Assembly (NCBI RefSeq): GCF_910592395.1
Contig: NC_088316.1
Span: 14,570,001 to 14,634,000, forward strand
Length of the DNA stretch: 64,000 bases
Direction of reading: 5' to 3'
DNA from: Lineus longissimus
Taxonomy: Eukaryota; Nemertea; Pilidiophora; Heteronemertea; Lineidae
The translations under genes were made by a program, and so were the position numbers. Shown piece after piece: positions 12,601-24,600 of the stretch (positions within the stretch are counted from its first letter, which is position 1; each line of letters begins with the position of its first letter). Below the pieces are notes generated by a model. That model was not told the origin of the DNA, did no database searches, and saw only the letters and a program-made list of their open reading frames with translations.

Positions 12601-15600
12601 AGGCTACACGTGTTCGACACGAGTCGAGACGGATAGATCACGTGTTCCTGCTTCATAGCCTGTCGAACTGGCAACACAATGATTGACATCAGCTTATCCA
12701 GCACCTCCTTGAAGCTGAAGTGCGTCGTCCCGATTCCCTCGATCTCCGTACGATGTGTCATGTGGGAGACGAGAAGTGGGAAACATGACAGGTCACCACT
12801 CTGGGGTGAGTCGGCTTCATTGTCGTCGACCTTGTACTGCTGTTTGAGGAGGAGTTCCGTTTCGTGTTCACAATTAATTGGCAAGACGCTGGTCAGCTTG
12901 ACAGTCGGGTGGCACAGGGCTTCCATCACAGCTGCTAGCAGACGTCCGAATCCTTCCACATCGTGGTAGCTCTGTAAGATGATGTCACTCGGTTAGCACA
13001 CAAGTGGGTTCGAATGTTATGCACGAAATTCTGCTCATTCAAATTCATTCTGTAATCCGAACACAACTCTTTCCCAAAATAGGACTATTTTGGAGGCACC
13101 AGCCTTACGGTAGGGCTCAAAAGCTTCTTGGGCTACCTAGGCCAAGGCTTTCTGAGATGTGTAATCTGGCTTGTCAATTGCGGAGACGCCTTCACATGCA
13201 GGTTCTAATTCTATTGACATCATGAGGCTAAGGGTAATGGTTCAGGAATATCTTTGACGATCCAACATACATTTAACACAAAGAGAGTGTTCATTTCAGC
13301 TCTAGGGGATGAGGTCACATGTTCACAACACTCAACCTCACTGACAGTAAAGTGCTCCGCAACCAGCGATTTCTATCACTGTGACCTGCGACGTAGCAAT
13401 GACAACATGAAGATTGTGATCGGAAAGCTGAACATTAAATTGTAATCGGCCGTGATGTTGTAATGGCAACGTCCCACGTCGCAGCGACAAAAATAATTCG
13501 TTTGCGAAGAACTAAAGAGGATACTATGAGAACAAAGGTAAAACTAAGTTACTGAGTATGAACCAGATGACTCTGATAATCTGTCTCAAACATGTCAGAA
13601 CGCGTATAAATCGTCCTTTCCTCTGACCAGAACGACAACAACCAAATCATCATAAGATAAGACCCGACAAACTGAATTGAACTGACAACAATTTGATAAA
13701 TAAATATCCGTAAGTTGTAAAAATCAAAAACAGCTAGACTGATGATTTTCATGAGCTACCTGTGGAAATGGTTCCTTAGATATTTTCAGCTGAAAATCAC
13801 GATACAGCATAGTTAAGAACCCAGTATTTTCTAGACTTTGAACATGTCACCTTGCCCAATGGGATATGCAGGTTTTGTCACACGAGATAACGGGTAAATC
13901 TGTTCCAGGAAACGAGTGAATGGGTACTGCCCAATAGGGGGTTATCTGTGCCTGTAGCACCAATGCATTGCATTATATCCACTATAGGACCCCCCGTCTG
14001 GCAAATGGTTCAGCCTATCTGGTGTTACTCCTTCACCAGATATGCCAGTGATCCCAACTCTTGACTATACATGTAGAGCAGCTGTACATGTAGAGCAGCT
14101 GTACATGTAGAGCAGCTGTACATGTAGAGCAGCTGTACATGTAGAGTAGCTGTACATGTAGAGCAGCTGTACATGTACCTTAGGAGTTATTCTACAGTAC
14201 ATCTCAACACTCAACATGCTAGGGAGCTTCAACAGCCAGCACAACAAGGTACTTTCTAGGAGTGAGCGAATCTACCAACACACAGGTCTACTTCACCTTA
14301 CAGGGATCAGACAGTCTACGTACTCCTAGACTACGAGTGTGGTGAACATTTTTAAAGCGTTATCTGAACTTACCGGGTCCATGAAATTCAGAAGGTCACA
14401 CAGACAAATCCACTTGAGTGTCCCTGTCGGATAAAATGCGTGGAAACACGCCACAAACGTCCTGTGACACTCCTCAAGGATCTGATCTGGCAGCTGTAGA
14501 TACCGAGGCAATGGAGCACCGTGATTGGTCGATTTCCTTATCAGCATCTTCGGCCGATTTTCTGACAGGATCCGGCGCAGTAGCATCCTGGTCTCACCAA
14601 CTGCCTCCGCCAATTTCCCGGTTTCCTGGGGACTTTTCTTGGATGCTGCAAAAGACAACACAACATTGAAATTTCTCTTGACATGGTTGATGAACTTGCA
14701 AACGTGGCAAAGGATTCTAGCACTGTGTCAAAGGATTCTAGCACTGTGGCGAAGGATTCTAGCACTGTGTCAAAGGATTCTAGCACTGTGGCAAAGGATT
14801 CTAGCACTGTGTCAAATAGGGCCAGTGATTCCAGACTTTGGCTGATGCTATTTTTCAAGTTACGCATTAGGATCTTTAGACAGCGCAGACACACACAGAA
14901 ATCTGGCTTTGAGATCTCATTCAAAGCACTGAAGAATCTCCTAAAACAACACAAATACGTCCACTTATGCTCACGCGGGTTCTTCCCAGCTACGGGCTAA
15001 ACTCACCTCCTATTGGATAAACCTCACAGATAAACGTGCTGATGAGACGTAGCGTTGCCATGGTGATGTAAACAAGCCTCTCCAGGTCGAGGAGTGCGGC
15101 GGTCATGTTGGTTCCTTGGAGTTGGTCCATCTCCATCAGGACGGCGTTGAACGTGTTCCAACTCCAGTGAAGGAGTTTGAGTAACGATTCAAAACAGTCC
15201 TAAAAGATCACACAATTAGAGTTGCACGATGGGGTGAAGATGACAAGTTTACAGGTGGAAAGTAAGCTAATTTGGGGAGTGATCTTTTCCCGATTTCCCG
15301 TACCCCAGGCCCCTGTGATGTGATCAACTTGGCACTAATTTTCATTTGCCGTAAGAGGCTTGATATTAACATACACGAGGTACACATTCCTTAATAATAG
15401 TAGGCCTGGGTCACTGTAGCCTGGTGGTAGGTGAGCAAAATCGGGTTCCAAATTTCTCTTACAACACATTACAAATTGGTCAACAATGCAAGCAGAATAC
15501 AAATCATCGGGGACTCATAACTTACAGGCGAGACCGTCTTGGAGAAATCCTTGCTGAGTATATGGACGAACTCCTGTGGGTAATACTTCCTGCTGTTCAA

Positions 15601-18600
15601 ACCGCTCTCATGCGTGGGTAGTCGGTAGAGGATCTGAGGAATCTGACCGGCATTCACGTCGGTACCGTTGTTAGACTTTTTGGAACTCTTGAATTTGAAC
15701 ACAACCCTGGGAGAGAAGACATAAAGTTCATGGTTATTTTAACATGTGAGCTTAAGATTGGCATCGCACTGAAATGAAACTGTATTACTTTATTGGCCGG
15801 GTCTATTTGGCAAGCCGCTCGCTGAACAGGTATCTTTTTTTGTCCTGTTTGGAGAGCTGCTTGCCAAACAGCACTAAAAGCCACCCTGTTCGGCCAGCCG
15901 GGCTTGCCAAACAGGTAAAAAATCTACCCTGTTTGGCGAGCTGGAGACTTTACTTTAATATTAATGAGTTCGACTCTCCATTCAGGACAAGAAAAAGTCG
16001 CTGTTTGGTAAGCCGGGCTTGCCAAGTAGTCACTTCCTATTTTATTTATCATTGCGTAGGTGTATGAGTTATGACTTAATTCATTTATTTTTGGTAATGG
16101 CGATAGAATTTATAGCTTAATCAAGACTGCCAAGTTAACCAAGTTCAGTTCACTGACGCCAGTGTGACAGGATAGTGTCATGACATTCATAGAGAGCAGA
16201 CTTTGGTAAAGTTAATGCAAAATTGAAGAAACACAACCAAACAAAATGTCTCTTGTTTTCACATTACGAGCAGAAATTTGGATTTTTAATAGTTAAACAT
16301 GCCACTGTCTAGTCGGTGCTATTATTCTGTGAAATTTGAAAAGTAAGAGAACTGTTTGTTCAAACTAATTCATGCTATCAGTGTTTTAAAAAAAACTTGT
16401 ATTGATTAGGTAAATTTGCAGGCTGACCGCAGAAGGATATTACATAAATTTAGGTGTTAGAGTCAAAAGCCTGACACTGGGTTAAGTTCATTCCGAGTTC
16501 AAATAAAATCAAAATATTGTTAGCATTGGACTAGAAAAGATATGAAAACAGTTCGATATTGAGAAAAGCCTACCAAAACTGTCTCAATATTCTCACCGAC
16601 TCCCATCCCCTTTCTTTCAAGTTAATATAAATATGATCAACACATTCCTGAGAAAATGATAAGATGAAACCAAGCGCACACTTCTAAGTAACAAAGGTAA
16701 CAGTTCATCCAGACTTACTGGTCCTCAGCCACGACCGTCGACTGGCCGCATGACCCACAATCACTGTTTGGCCCCGAAATATTAACATAGGTGGCATACC
16801 AGCAATGAGATCGCAGCAGTATCGGTTCGCCGAAATAGATAGTGAATACCTCTCTGCAGAGAAAATGAAGATGTTACAAAAAAATAAAGATGGGTACTCA
16901 CTGGTCTTCTGTTACGATGCTGTATTGCCCGCTTGATCCGCAATCGCTACTTGGGCCAGAGACGCGGGCCCACGAACAGTACCAAGAGTTTGCCTGGAGT
17001 GGGATGGGCTCATCGAACAGGATTGGGTATTTCTCCCTGAAAATTACGAGAAGGGTTGGGGGTAAGCAGCAGCATGCGGTGTATCGAAAATATATTCAGA
17101 ATTATGTGAAATGGCATTTTCTGTATGTAGGCGAAATGGCAGTAGGCGAAATGGCGGGTAGGCAAAATGGCAGGTAGGAGAAATGGGAAATAGGGGAAAT
17201 GGGAAATAGGCGAAATGGCAGGTAGGCGAAATGATTGTAGGCGAAATGGCGATAAACCGCAGCATGCAGTTAGAATATCTGTTTTTAAAGTCACGTTGAA
17301 TGAAGTGTTCCACTTTTAAGCGTTATCACAACAATTTTCCATGCCATCATGTACAATTCCACACGATTGAATCAGTTACTGCTAATACTTAACCTTCCTC
17401 GTCAGCAGATTATAAGTTTTTGATGTTGTATTACCAAATAAAAATCTGTCAACTCTAATCTTTGCCTACCTGGCACCACATTCAAATGGTATCTCCTCCG
17501 TTTCTGCCAAAAGGTCTCCAAAGCTTTCATTCTCGCCCCCATCAGGACCGAGGTCAAACAGCTTGATCTTGCCAAAGTAGAGCCCCCTTCCTCCAAACAA
17601 ACCAAATCCACCAAGTAAGATGTCAGAGTCGGCTGAGAATCGGATTGCTTCGACGGAATGGTCAGAGTAGCCCCATCCACCACCATGACCTGCAAAGAGC
17701 ATTGTATTTGAGTTATTACTGTGGTGGAAAAGTGGAAGAATAGAAGGAACAGGTCTATAGCTAGTTGTGTCAGGCATGTATTTGACCCAAGGCCTGAACT
17801 ATTTTACTTGGCGATGCCCGGGGAGAAAGGAGTAATAGTGTAGTTGGTGTAGCATTTATCACAAGAACTTACTTTTGAACCGATTGACGACACTGAAGTC
17901 TTCCTTGCTGTACGTTTTGCTGGCCAATGCCTTCTCCCTGTCTTCTTCAATCACAGTCACACCCATTCTGTTGGCAGTGGTCAGAGTATCAAGACAACCT
18001 AGCAAGTAGAGTGCACAGTTGCTCCTCGATGTGATCGTCCCTGGTTTACACGGCACAGCTAACTCAGGGCTGACGATTTGGTCAATGGAGGGCCGGGCCT
18101 CGCGCACCTCGCACCTCAGTAGGTTATAACACAGGATGTGTCTCTTCTTGGGGTTGTAGCTGTATTGATAAGAAAGAAATAATAAATGCCAAATAAGTCT
18201 TTTCTTATGACTATAAAACACTCTAACTAGGTTCCAATAGAAAACTTTACAGAACTAGTAAAAACTTCTTAAACTATCCAAAAAGATACCAACCTCCACA
18301 ACACATCAAAGAATGGATCCAGACAAACACTCTGGTTGCTGAGATCGGCCTGGTCATGGCTACTAAAGCTCTTACAAGTCCCATCCTGCTTGCTGATGAT
18401 CAAACACCTAATCATCATCGGCGAGTCGTCACCCATCGGGATCAGGCCGATACACGTTTGGTTGGAGAAGATATTCGATCTCGACAGGGTGTGGGCGTTG
18501 ATTAGTGATTCGTCTATACGCAAGAAGGTCTGGTCTCCACTTGCTCCGATCCAGGTTGCGCGACGCCCAAACTTTGCACCTGACAAAAAGAGAGGTAGAG

Positions 18601-21600
18601 AGTGCCATGCCAAGTTCAAATGGTAAGAACAGGATGCGTAACTGAACTCTACCAACTTTATTTGATGGTCTGCGCTGTCACAAATGGCCTTCAAATGTTT
18701 GGCAGTCTCCAATACCAAGTCAAACAAGAGAACACCCAAGAACAGAAGGGGTTTTGATTTCATGCTTCTGCGAGGGGGGGGGGAGGGCAGGGATGGAGGG
18801 CTGGAGGGCTGGGGGTGTCCGTAAAACAACGTATCGACCACCAATATCAATATATACAAAAGCAACAGGTTTTTACTTACCAATCCCTGGGACCGGTGCT
18901 GGCGTTGCGTACCACAACCTCTTCTTGTCCTTTGCTTGATTCTCATCAGGGCCCGGTCGACCAAGTTGTGATTTCTGATACGCACCAAACGTGTAGATCA
19001 TACCGCTACTGGTTAGGACGACAGTGTGAGAACTTCCTGCTACCACTTGGACTACCTTGGTGTTGAGGGGAACTAAGGTTGGGGTACCCCTGAAATAAAG
19101 ATGCATTCAGAAGTTTGATGCTTGTGGTTTATACACACCTCACTACCCTTTTCATGGGTTTTGCTCAAAGTAATTGAGTATTTTCTTTTAAAATGATTCA
19201 AGTTCCATTCATGTCCTATCAAATGTATTAGTCCTACCTTGTTGTGGTATCCCCCAGTCCCAGCTGACCATACTGGTTGCTTCCAAATGTGTACACATCA
19301 CCATTATCCAGAAGAAGTACTGAAAAGATATGAGGAGAGTTGAATACCAAGTGGATACATATTACACAGTCTAATCAAATTCAACTTATAAGGAAATTGC
19401 CACAATTACGCTGGAAAAGAAAATTAAGAAAATTCGGCAGAAATCCAATCCAAATTACTTACCAGTGTGATGAAGACCACAAGAGACCTGAACCACTGGG
19501 CGTTCCCCTGTCCCGACTACCACCTGTGCCGGAGGCAAGCTGACAGTCTTGGCATGATCCTGCTCATGGTCACTGCTGCCTTCACCTCCTGAGGCCTGTG
19601 CCATCCCTTTGACCACCTTCTGTTGCCTGGCAACAGCCTTGGCCTTTAGTTTTTGTCTCTTTTCTTCGATCTTTCTTGTCAACTGGTCGAGATTTCTTGC
19701 ACCAATTCGCCCTGAAAAATTCATAAAATCGCAGATGAGGCCAACTCTCAAAAGGAGACCCTAGAGAATAAAACCTGTCTCATATGCTCATGTACTGAAC
19801 ATTTAGGGCCAAATTCATAAAGGGCGTTTAGCTAAAACAGCGTTTAACTACTGAATAGACATATTCTGGTCCTTCATGTAAATCTTCACAGAATATGAAT
19901 AGGCCCTGAAATTGATCAGGGAGAAGTTACACACGTCTAACCCTTAAACACCCTTTATGAATTTGGCCCTTAGTCTCTATTTGAAGGACTGCAAAAATCA
20001 AGGCCTACAGACTATTATTTTGAAGTTTGTGCTCATCTAGAGTAGTACTAAAACTTCTGACGAAAAAAAAATCAGAGTGAAACAGGTAGGTGCAGAATCA
20101 AGGTAAATCTTGAAATATCATGCACACTTCAAAGAATCACAAAACTCCAAGCGATCATAGATGTACATGTACAATGAATTCTATACCATGCATTTAGTAG
20201 GGCTACATTCTGAACTGGGGTATTCACCTAAGCCAGTAAAAGCATTAGTTCTAGTAAATTCCCATACCGGCAATGACATTGAATGGTTTTGGACAACGTA
20301 CTGTACAAATAACCCACAAACCACAAGACATCACGACCGAATATTCCAATGACGTTTTCTACACACGATTTCGGAATTCAAGCAGGCTATTTCAAAGGGG
20401 TCATCTTTTTCATGCGTGAATATGTAGTCTACACAGATTGTAGTCAACTCCACATCGACATCCCCTAGCAAGGATTTTACCACATGCCCACACAAAAATA
20501 AAATTTACCAAGAATGCCGCTATCTCTTGGTTGAACGCAACTTCTACTCTTAGCGCGAATTTCTTTTACATCTGTAGGTACAATTTTTACAAATAGTTTA
20601 TTAACTAGCAGTTCAAAAGCGCAGCGTGCTCCAGTTCAATTTAGAAGATTAGGTACCGTTACCGGCCAATCAACTACAAACGTACCAAAACCACAAGGTT
20701 GAGAACATCATATGTGTACGTCACCCATGGGCTTGCAGTAGGCCTTAGCAATTTGAGAATTTCTGTGTATTATTTGTGAAGAAATGAAGAGCTACATCAA
20801 CTTTAGCTACAACAATATTCCATAAAGATTCAACAACAACTACAGGTAAAGTGTAAGCTCCATCATGTTAATCATGACTGGCATTTTAAATGAAGTTAAG
20901 GCAACTAAAGACACGTGAACATCAACTTGAAAAACTACATGAGGTCATGACGAAATACATGAAGAGGTGCTGTACTGTGCATACCTTGGGTGATAGGTGA
21001 ATCAACCAGTTGAGAAGTGAAGGACTAATTTGAATTGCAGTTCACAAGTCAGTTTGCAAAGCCATGCAGCAAAATAACCTTTCAAAACTAACAGGACTTT
21101 TTCAATGTTTTTCCTACAATATGACGGCCAACATGTAGATGCTTGTCTTCTGTCAGTACCTGAAGTTCAGCTGAACCTCTGCCACCTCGGGGCGCATTTA
21201 TGACACGGAAAAGAGCCAACACCTTGGCAGGGAGAGTAGAGACATGGGGACAAAACAATTGGGGCCATGTTACTTCAAACCCACACCCCACACCCAGTTA
21301 TTAACCTTCACTTCACAATGACTGACTGAATGAAATACTTAAAATGACTGGGATAACAAACCTAGAGTGATCTGCTTACCGACAAGCAAATCGAATGGTA
21401 TGTCGTCCTTGTTCTTGGTGATGGCTTCCAGGATTCCTATGTCGCCTTTCTCTGGGTCCTGGGGCTCTCCAGCACAGGTCTTACAACAGCCGCACTCGGA
21501 GCAGCCAGACTCTCCGGATCCACATCCACAAGGCCTGCAATTCGACAAAATGAAAACTAACAGGAGAAGGTTTGGCATATCTGCATCACATCTGCTTTGA

Positions 21601-24600
21601 TGTCAATGCAATCTGGGCTCAAAATTTCTGAGTGTCATTGTCAATCTGAATCGAGCATGCCTCATTGTCACATTCATTCTCTGGTGGAGAGCCTAGCAAG
21701 AGAAGATGTGATACTCACTGTCCAGGATTCCTGGCAGGCATGCCACTGTTGACGCAGCTATTGCCGTAACCCGTGCACTCCCCACAGAGCGTACAGATCA
21801 TGCATTCGTGGTTCTTCCACTTGTGGGCGCCCGGGGCACAGATCAAGTCGTCCACCTCAATGTCCTCTTCTTCGTCGGCCATGGTCACATTGTTGCTAGC
21901 TGAAATAGAAAGCAGATGAAAACATGATCAGGCAGGTTTCGGTTAATTTCTGTCTTGCATAGGCAACTGTTGCCGATTTTCATAATACCGGGTATCGTCA
22001 CTACTCCCAAGGAATACAGAACTTGATAAGATCTGTGGAAAATCTGACGCGAGTTTGGAATTACTTAAGAAACCTGAAGAAACGATGACATCTTGAACTG
22101 ACCTTCTTTAGATGCTCCCAGAGAAACGTCTCTGCCACACTGGCCCTTATTATTGAGACCAAACGTGTAGATCTGACCATCGTTGGTTAAGGCGACCGCG
22201 TGAGCCTTGCCGAGAGTTATCGTCATGACTGCCACATCCTTCAGGTCAGTCACATGGCCTAAAAATAAGTACATTGATCAGACAATCGTCCTTTGTTCAA
22301 CTGATTCATGAAAAGAGTATGTCTGATTATGCCATAGCTATCAGATTATACTGAGTAAGAATTGGTCTCAAAGTACCCGGCACAGAGACCACTGACATTA
22401 ATCTCCACAGGGGCTCTCTGAGCTATCAAGGAGCCAGCAGCCTCACTTGTGCTCAACCTGGGTGGGAAGAGTGGCAACCAGACGGGGTTCAGACCCCATC
22501 TTACAAGAAATGCTAGTCAGCTGCCCATCCAGTTCACAAATGTGCTGGCCTTCGACCTCGCTGCAAGGTTATTTTCTATGACAAGTTACATCTGACTGGG
22601 GTTGGGTACATGTAGTAATCAAAAGAGGAAAGACAGGCTAATATTTCGGAAATCTTTTACCTACCGCTAGCATGATCACAGTGCATGGTATCCTTGCCGA
22701 ACATGAACACCTCCCCATCCTTTGTCACCACGGCAGAAGTGCCGTAGTTACAAGACGACGACGTGATGACTTTACTTTCCAACTTTATCATCTTCTTCGG
22801 CTTAGTAGGCTTCAGCGCACGACGGCCTTCAACTGGAGAAGGTCAATCAAAAGTATAAACGTCAGAGAAGACTCTTGAATTGACACCGCAAACGTAATAT
22901 TGGAGAGAGTTCAATTAAACTAGCAACTTCGAAACAAGGAATGATATCACACCAGAGTCGCATTATCTCAAGTCAAGAGAAAAAAGAGCGACACATATCT
23001 ATACCAAGGACAAAATTCAGCATACTGTCAAAGGATACGTCCAACATGTAATTTTGCAGACGACTTACCAATCCCTGAGTCACCATCCTCTCCCCTCTTG
23101 GGGGTACCCGTAAAGAACACGCTCCCATCGTCCGCAACCAACAGGGCATGCATCCCCTCATGCCCGATGGAAAACTGTACAATCTTTGGAGATTTGGTAA
23201 TAGACAGCTCTGCCCACTTCCCTGCTGCTGGACCTCCGTGTTTGATTCCTAGCACCTGTGCTTTACCAGTGAATAGAATCTGAAATGTACAAAGACAATT
23301 TTACTGGGTAATTAAATGACTTCATCAAGTCTATGATGAAAGATTTGATGGAAAGTTTTTCCCATTCCCAAGAGTCTATCGCAAATTTTTGTCAGAAGAG
23401 TTTAAGTTACAACCGAAACACAGATCTCAAGTTTTTACCAACTTAAATCTTGAGTATGAACACCAATTTTTCAAAACATGATACTGACCTTTCCCGAGGT
23501 GGTCTTGATCAAGGCAAACTCCTTCCCTGCAGCGATAGCTACGGCCTCCTCCTCATGGTTAGTACCTGAAATGACACATTCTTGCTTAACATCAAGAAGA
23601 GTATGGCTGGAAAAAGTACTTCAGAACTTCTCACATGGGGAGATACTTCAACTGCAATTGCTAAGTGACTACACATTAATACTCTGATTTCTAAACACTG
23701 AAACACAAAATGTGATACATGTAGTCTGTTCACAAGAAAGTTCATTAAAGGAAACTAGTAGGCCTCCAATATTGCCTCCAGTCTCGTCTGATTCAATGAA
23801 GATGAGCCGAAATGATAATCAAATTACGACATAATCGGTTCAACTTACATATCGTGCGCATATCGGTCAGCGGATCAAATGTAGATGATCCAAATGTATC
23901 CAAGCACTTCCTAGCTAACTTGAGAGGTATTTCATTGACTATTGGCATAGGACTACACACAGGGTTGTACGTCCGCACCACAAAGCTATCCTGAAAACAG
24001 AAATGACACCGCATGAGCGACCTGTGTACTGATATATGTTGATGCCACAAATGCACTCCTTTGGGACGATCATCTTGAGAGTTGGACCACCTCTGCAGGC
24101 TCTGGGAGTGATATCAGGTACAGCCTCGCCCAGTGCATGGGTATGGATGAGCTCCAGGTCCAAGCCTCCAAACTTTGCCGGCCCTTTCAGAAGGAGAGAC
24201 ACTAATACCATTAGCAAATAAACCACTGACGAGGCAACAACACTCTGACTTACATCTTTCGTAGCTGCGAGCCTGCCTATGTAGTCACCATCACTGAAGA
24301 GGATATTCGAGCCTATATTATTGCCTTCAAACAGGTAATGTTTCTCCTCTTCCAGAGTGTCCGTATTTATCACAGATAATGATGATGAAGAGCTCTCTGT
24401 GTCCTTAAAGAACAGCATGCCCTGCAGTAAGAAAAAACAAATATGATTATATGTCAGAACTCATAAAAGTTCGAAATCTGCAGACTAGGAGGCATCGATA
24501 CTTTGAGGTAAGTCATCATCGCCCCTGAGGCAAAATACCTGACAAGTTGACCCCTGTATTCAATAGAGCTTAGGGACATGATCACTAAAACCAACTCATT

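Larger units (their letters stand above)
12552..15199 (-). other. MYCBP2: MYCBP2 helical region between PHR1 and PHR2, exons 23-25
   Basis: Exon 23 (15007-15199) encodes FESLLKLLHWSWNTFNAVL and LLDLERLVYITMATLRLI. Exon 24 (14374-14645) encodes KLAEAVGETRMLLRRILSEN and CHRTFVACFHAFYPTGTLKW. Exon 25 (12552-12971, 140 codons) encodes LLAAVMEALCHPTVKLTSVL, FPLLVSHM and SNTCSLLAAVISELTSSATG. The pattern of amphipathic helices and the conserved phrases match the vertebrate linker between PHR1 and PHR2 (residues about 1345-1639). Introns 23 and 24 carry the 21-bp and 17-bp minisatellites. Confidence 0.93.
15526..17689 (-). other. MYCBP2: MYCBP2 PHR domain 1, exons 20-22 including duplicated exon 21
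   Basis: Exon 20 (17470-17689) encodes HGGGWGYSDHSVEAIRFSAD and LLGGFGLFGGRG, hallmarks of the PHR beta-sandwich. Exon 21 exists in two homologous versions (16902-17036 and 16719-16853). Exon 22 (15526-15706) completes the domain with FKFKSSKKSNNGTDVNAGQI and PQILYRLP. PHR domains in the family are about 150-residue beta-sandwich modules needed for localisation and partner binding. Residues about 1165-1344 of the assembled protein. Confidence 0.94.

Noticed and set aside
14065-14247. Open frame through the 17-bp repeat and CRISPR-like look of the arrays at 14069, 14706 and 17127
   Set aside because: Repeats are head to tail with no unique spacers, in animal introns; they are minisatellites.
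14541-15000. Long open frames on both strands through the 21-bp repeat
   Set aside because: They exist because the repeat period is a multiple of three; they do not join MYCBP2 exons in frame and lie in an intron.
18269-18988. 239-codon minus-strand frame spanning MYCBP2 exon 18
   Set aside because: Only 18294-18579 is conserved coding; the rest is read-through into introns with low-complexity G-rich sequence at 18774-18784.
22470-22500. GGGGTTCAGACCCC, tRNA T-arm-like, plus strand
   Set aside because: Perfect small stem but no matching box A or other arms; in MYCBP2 intron 11.
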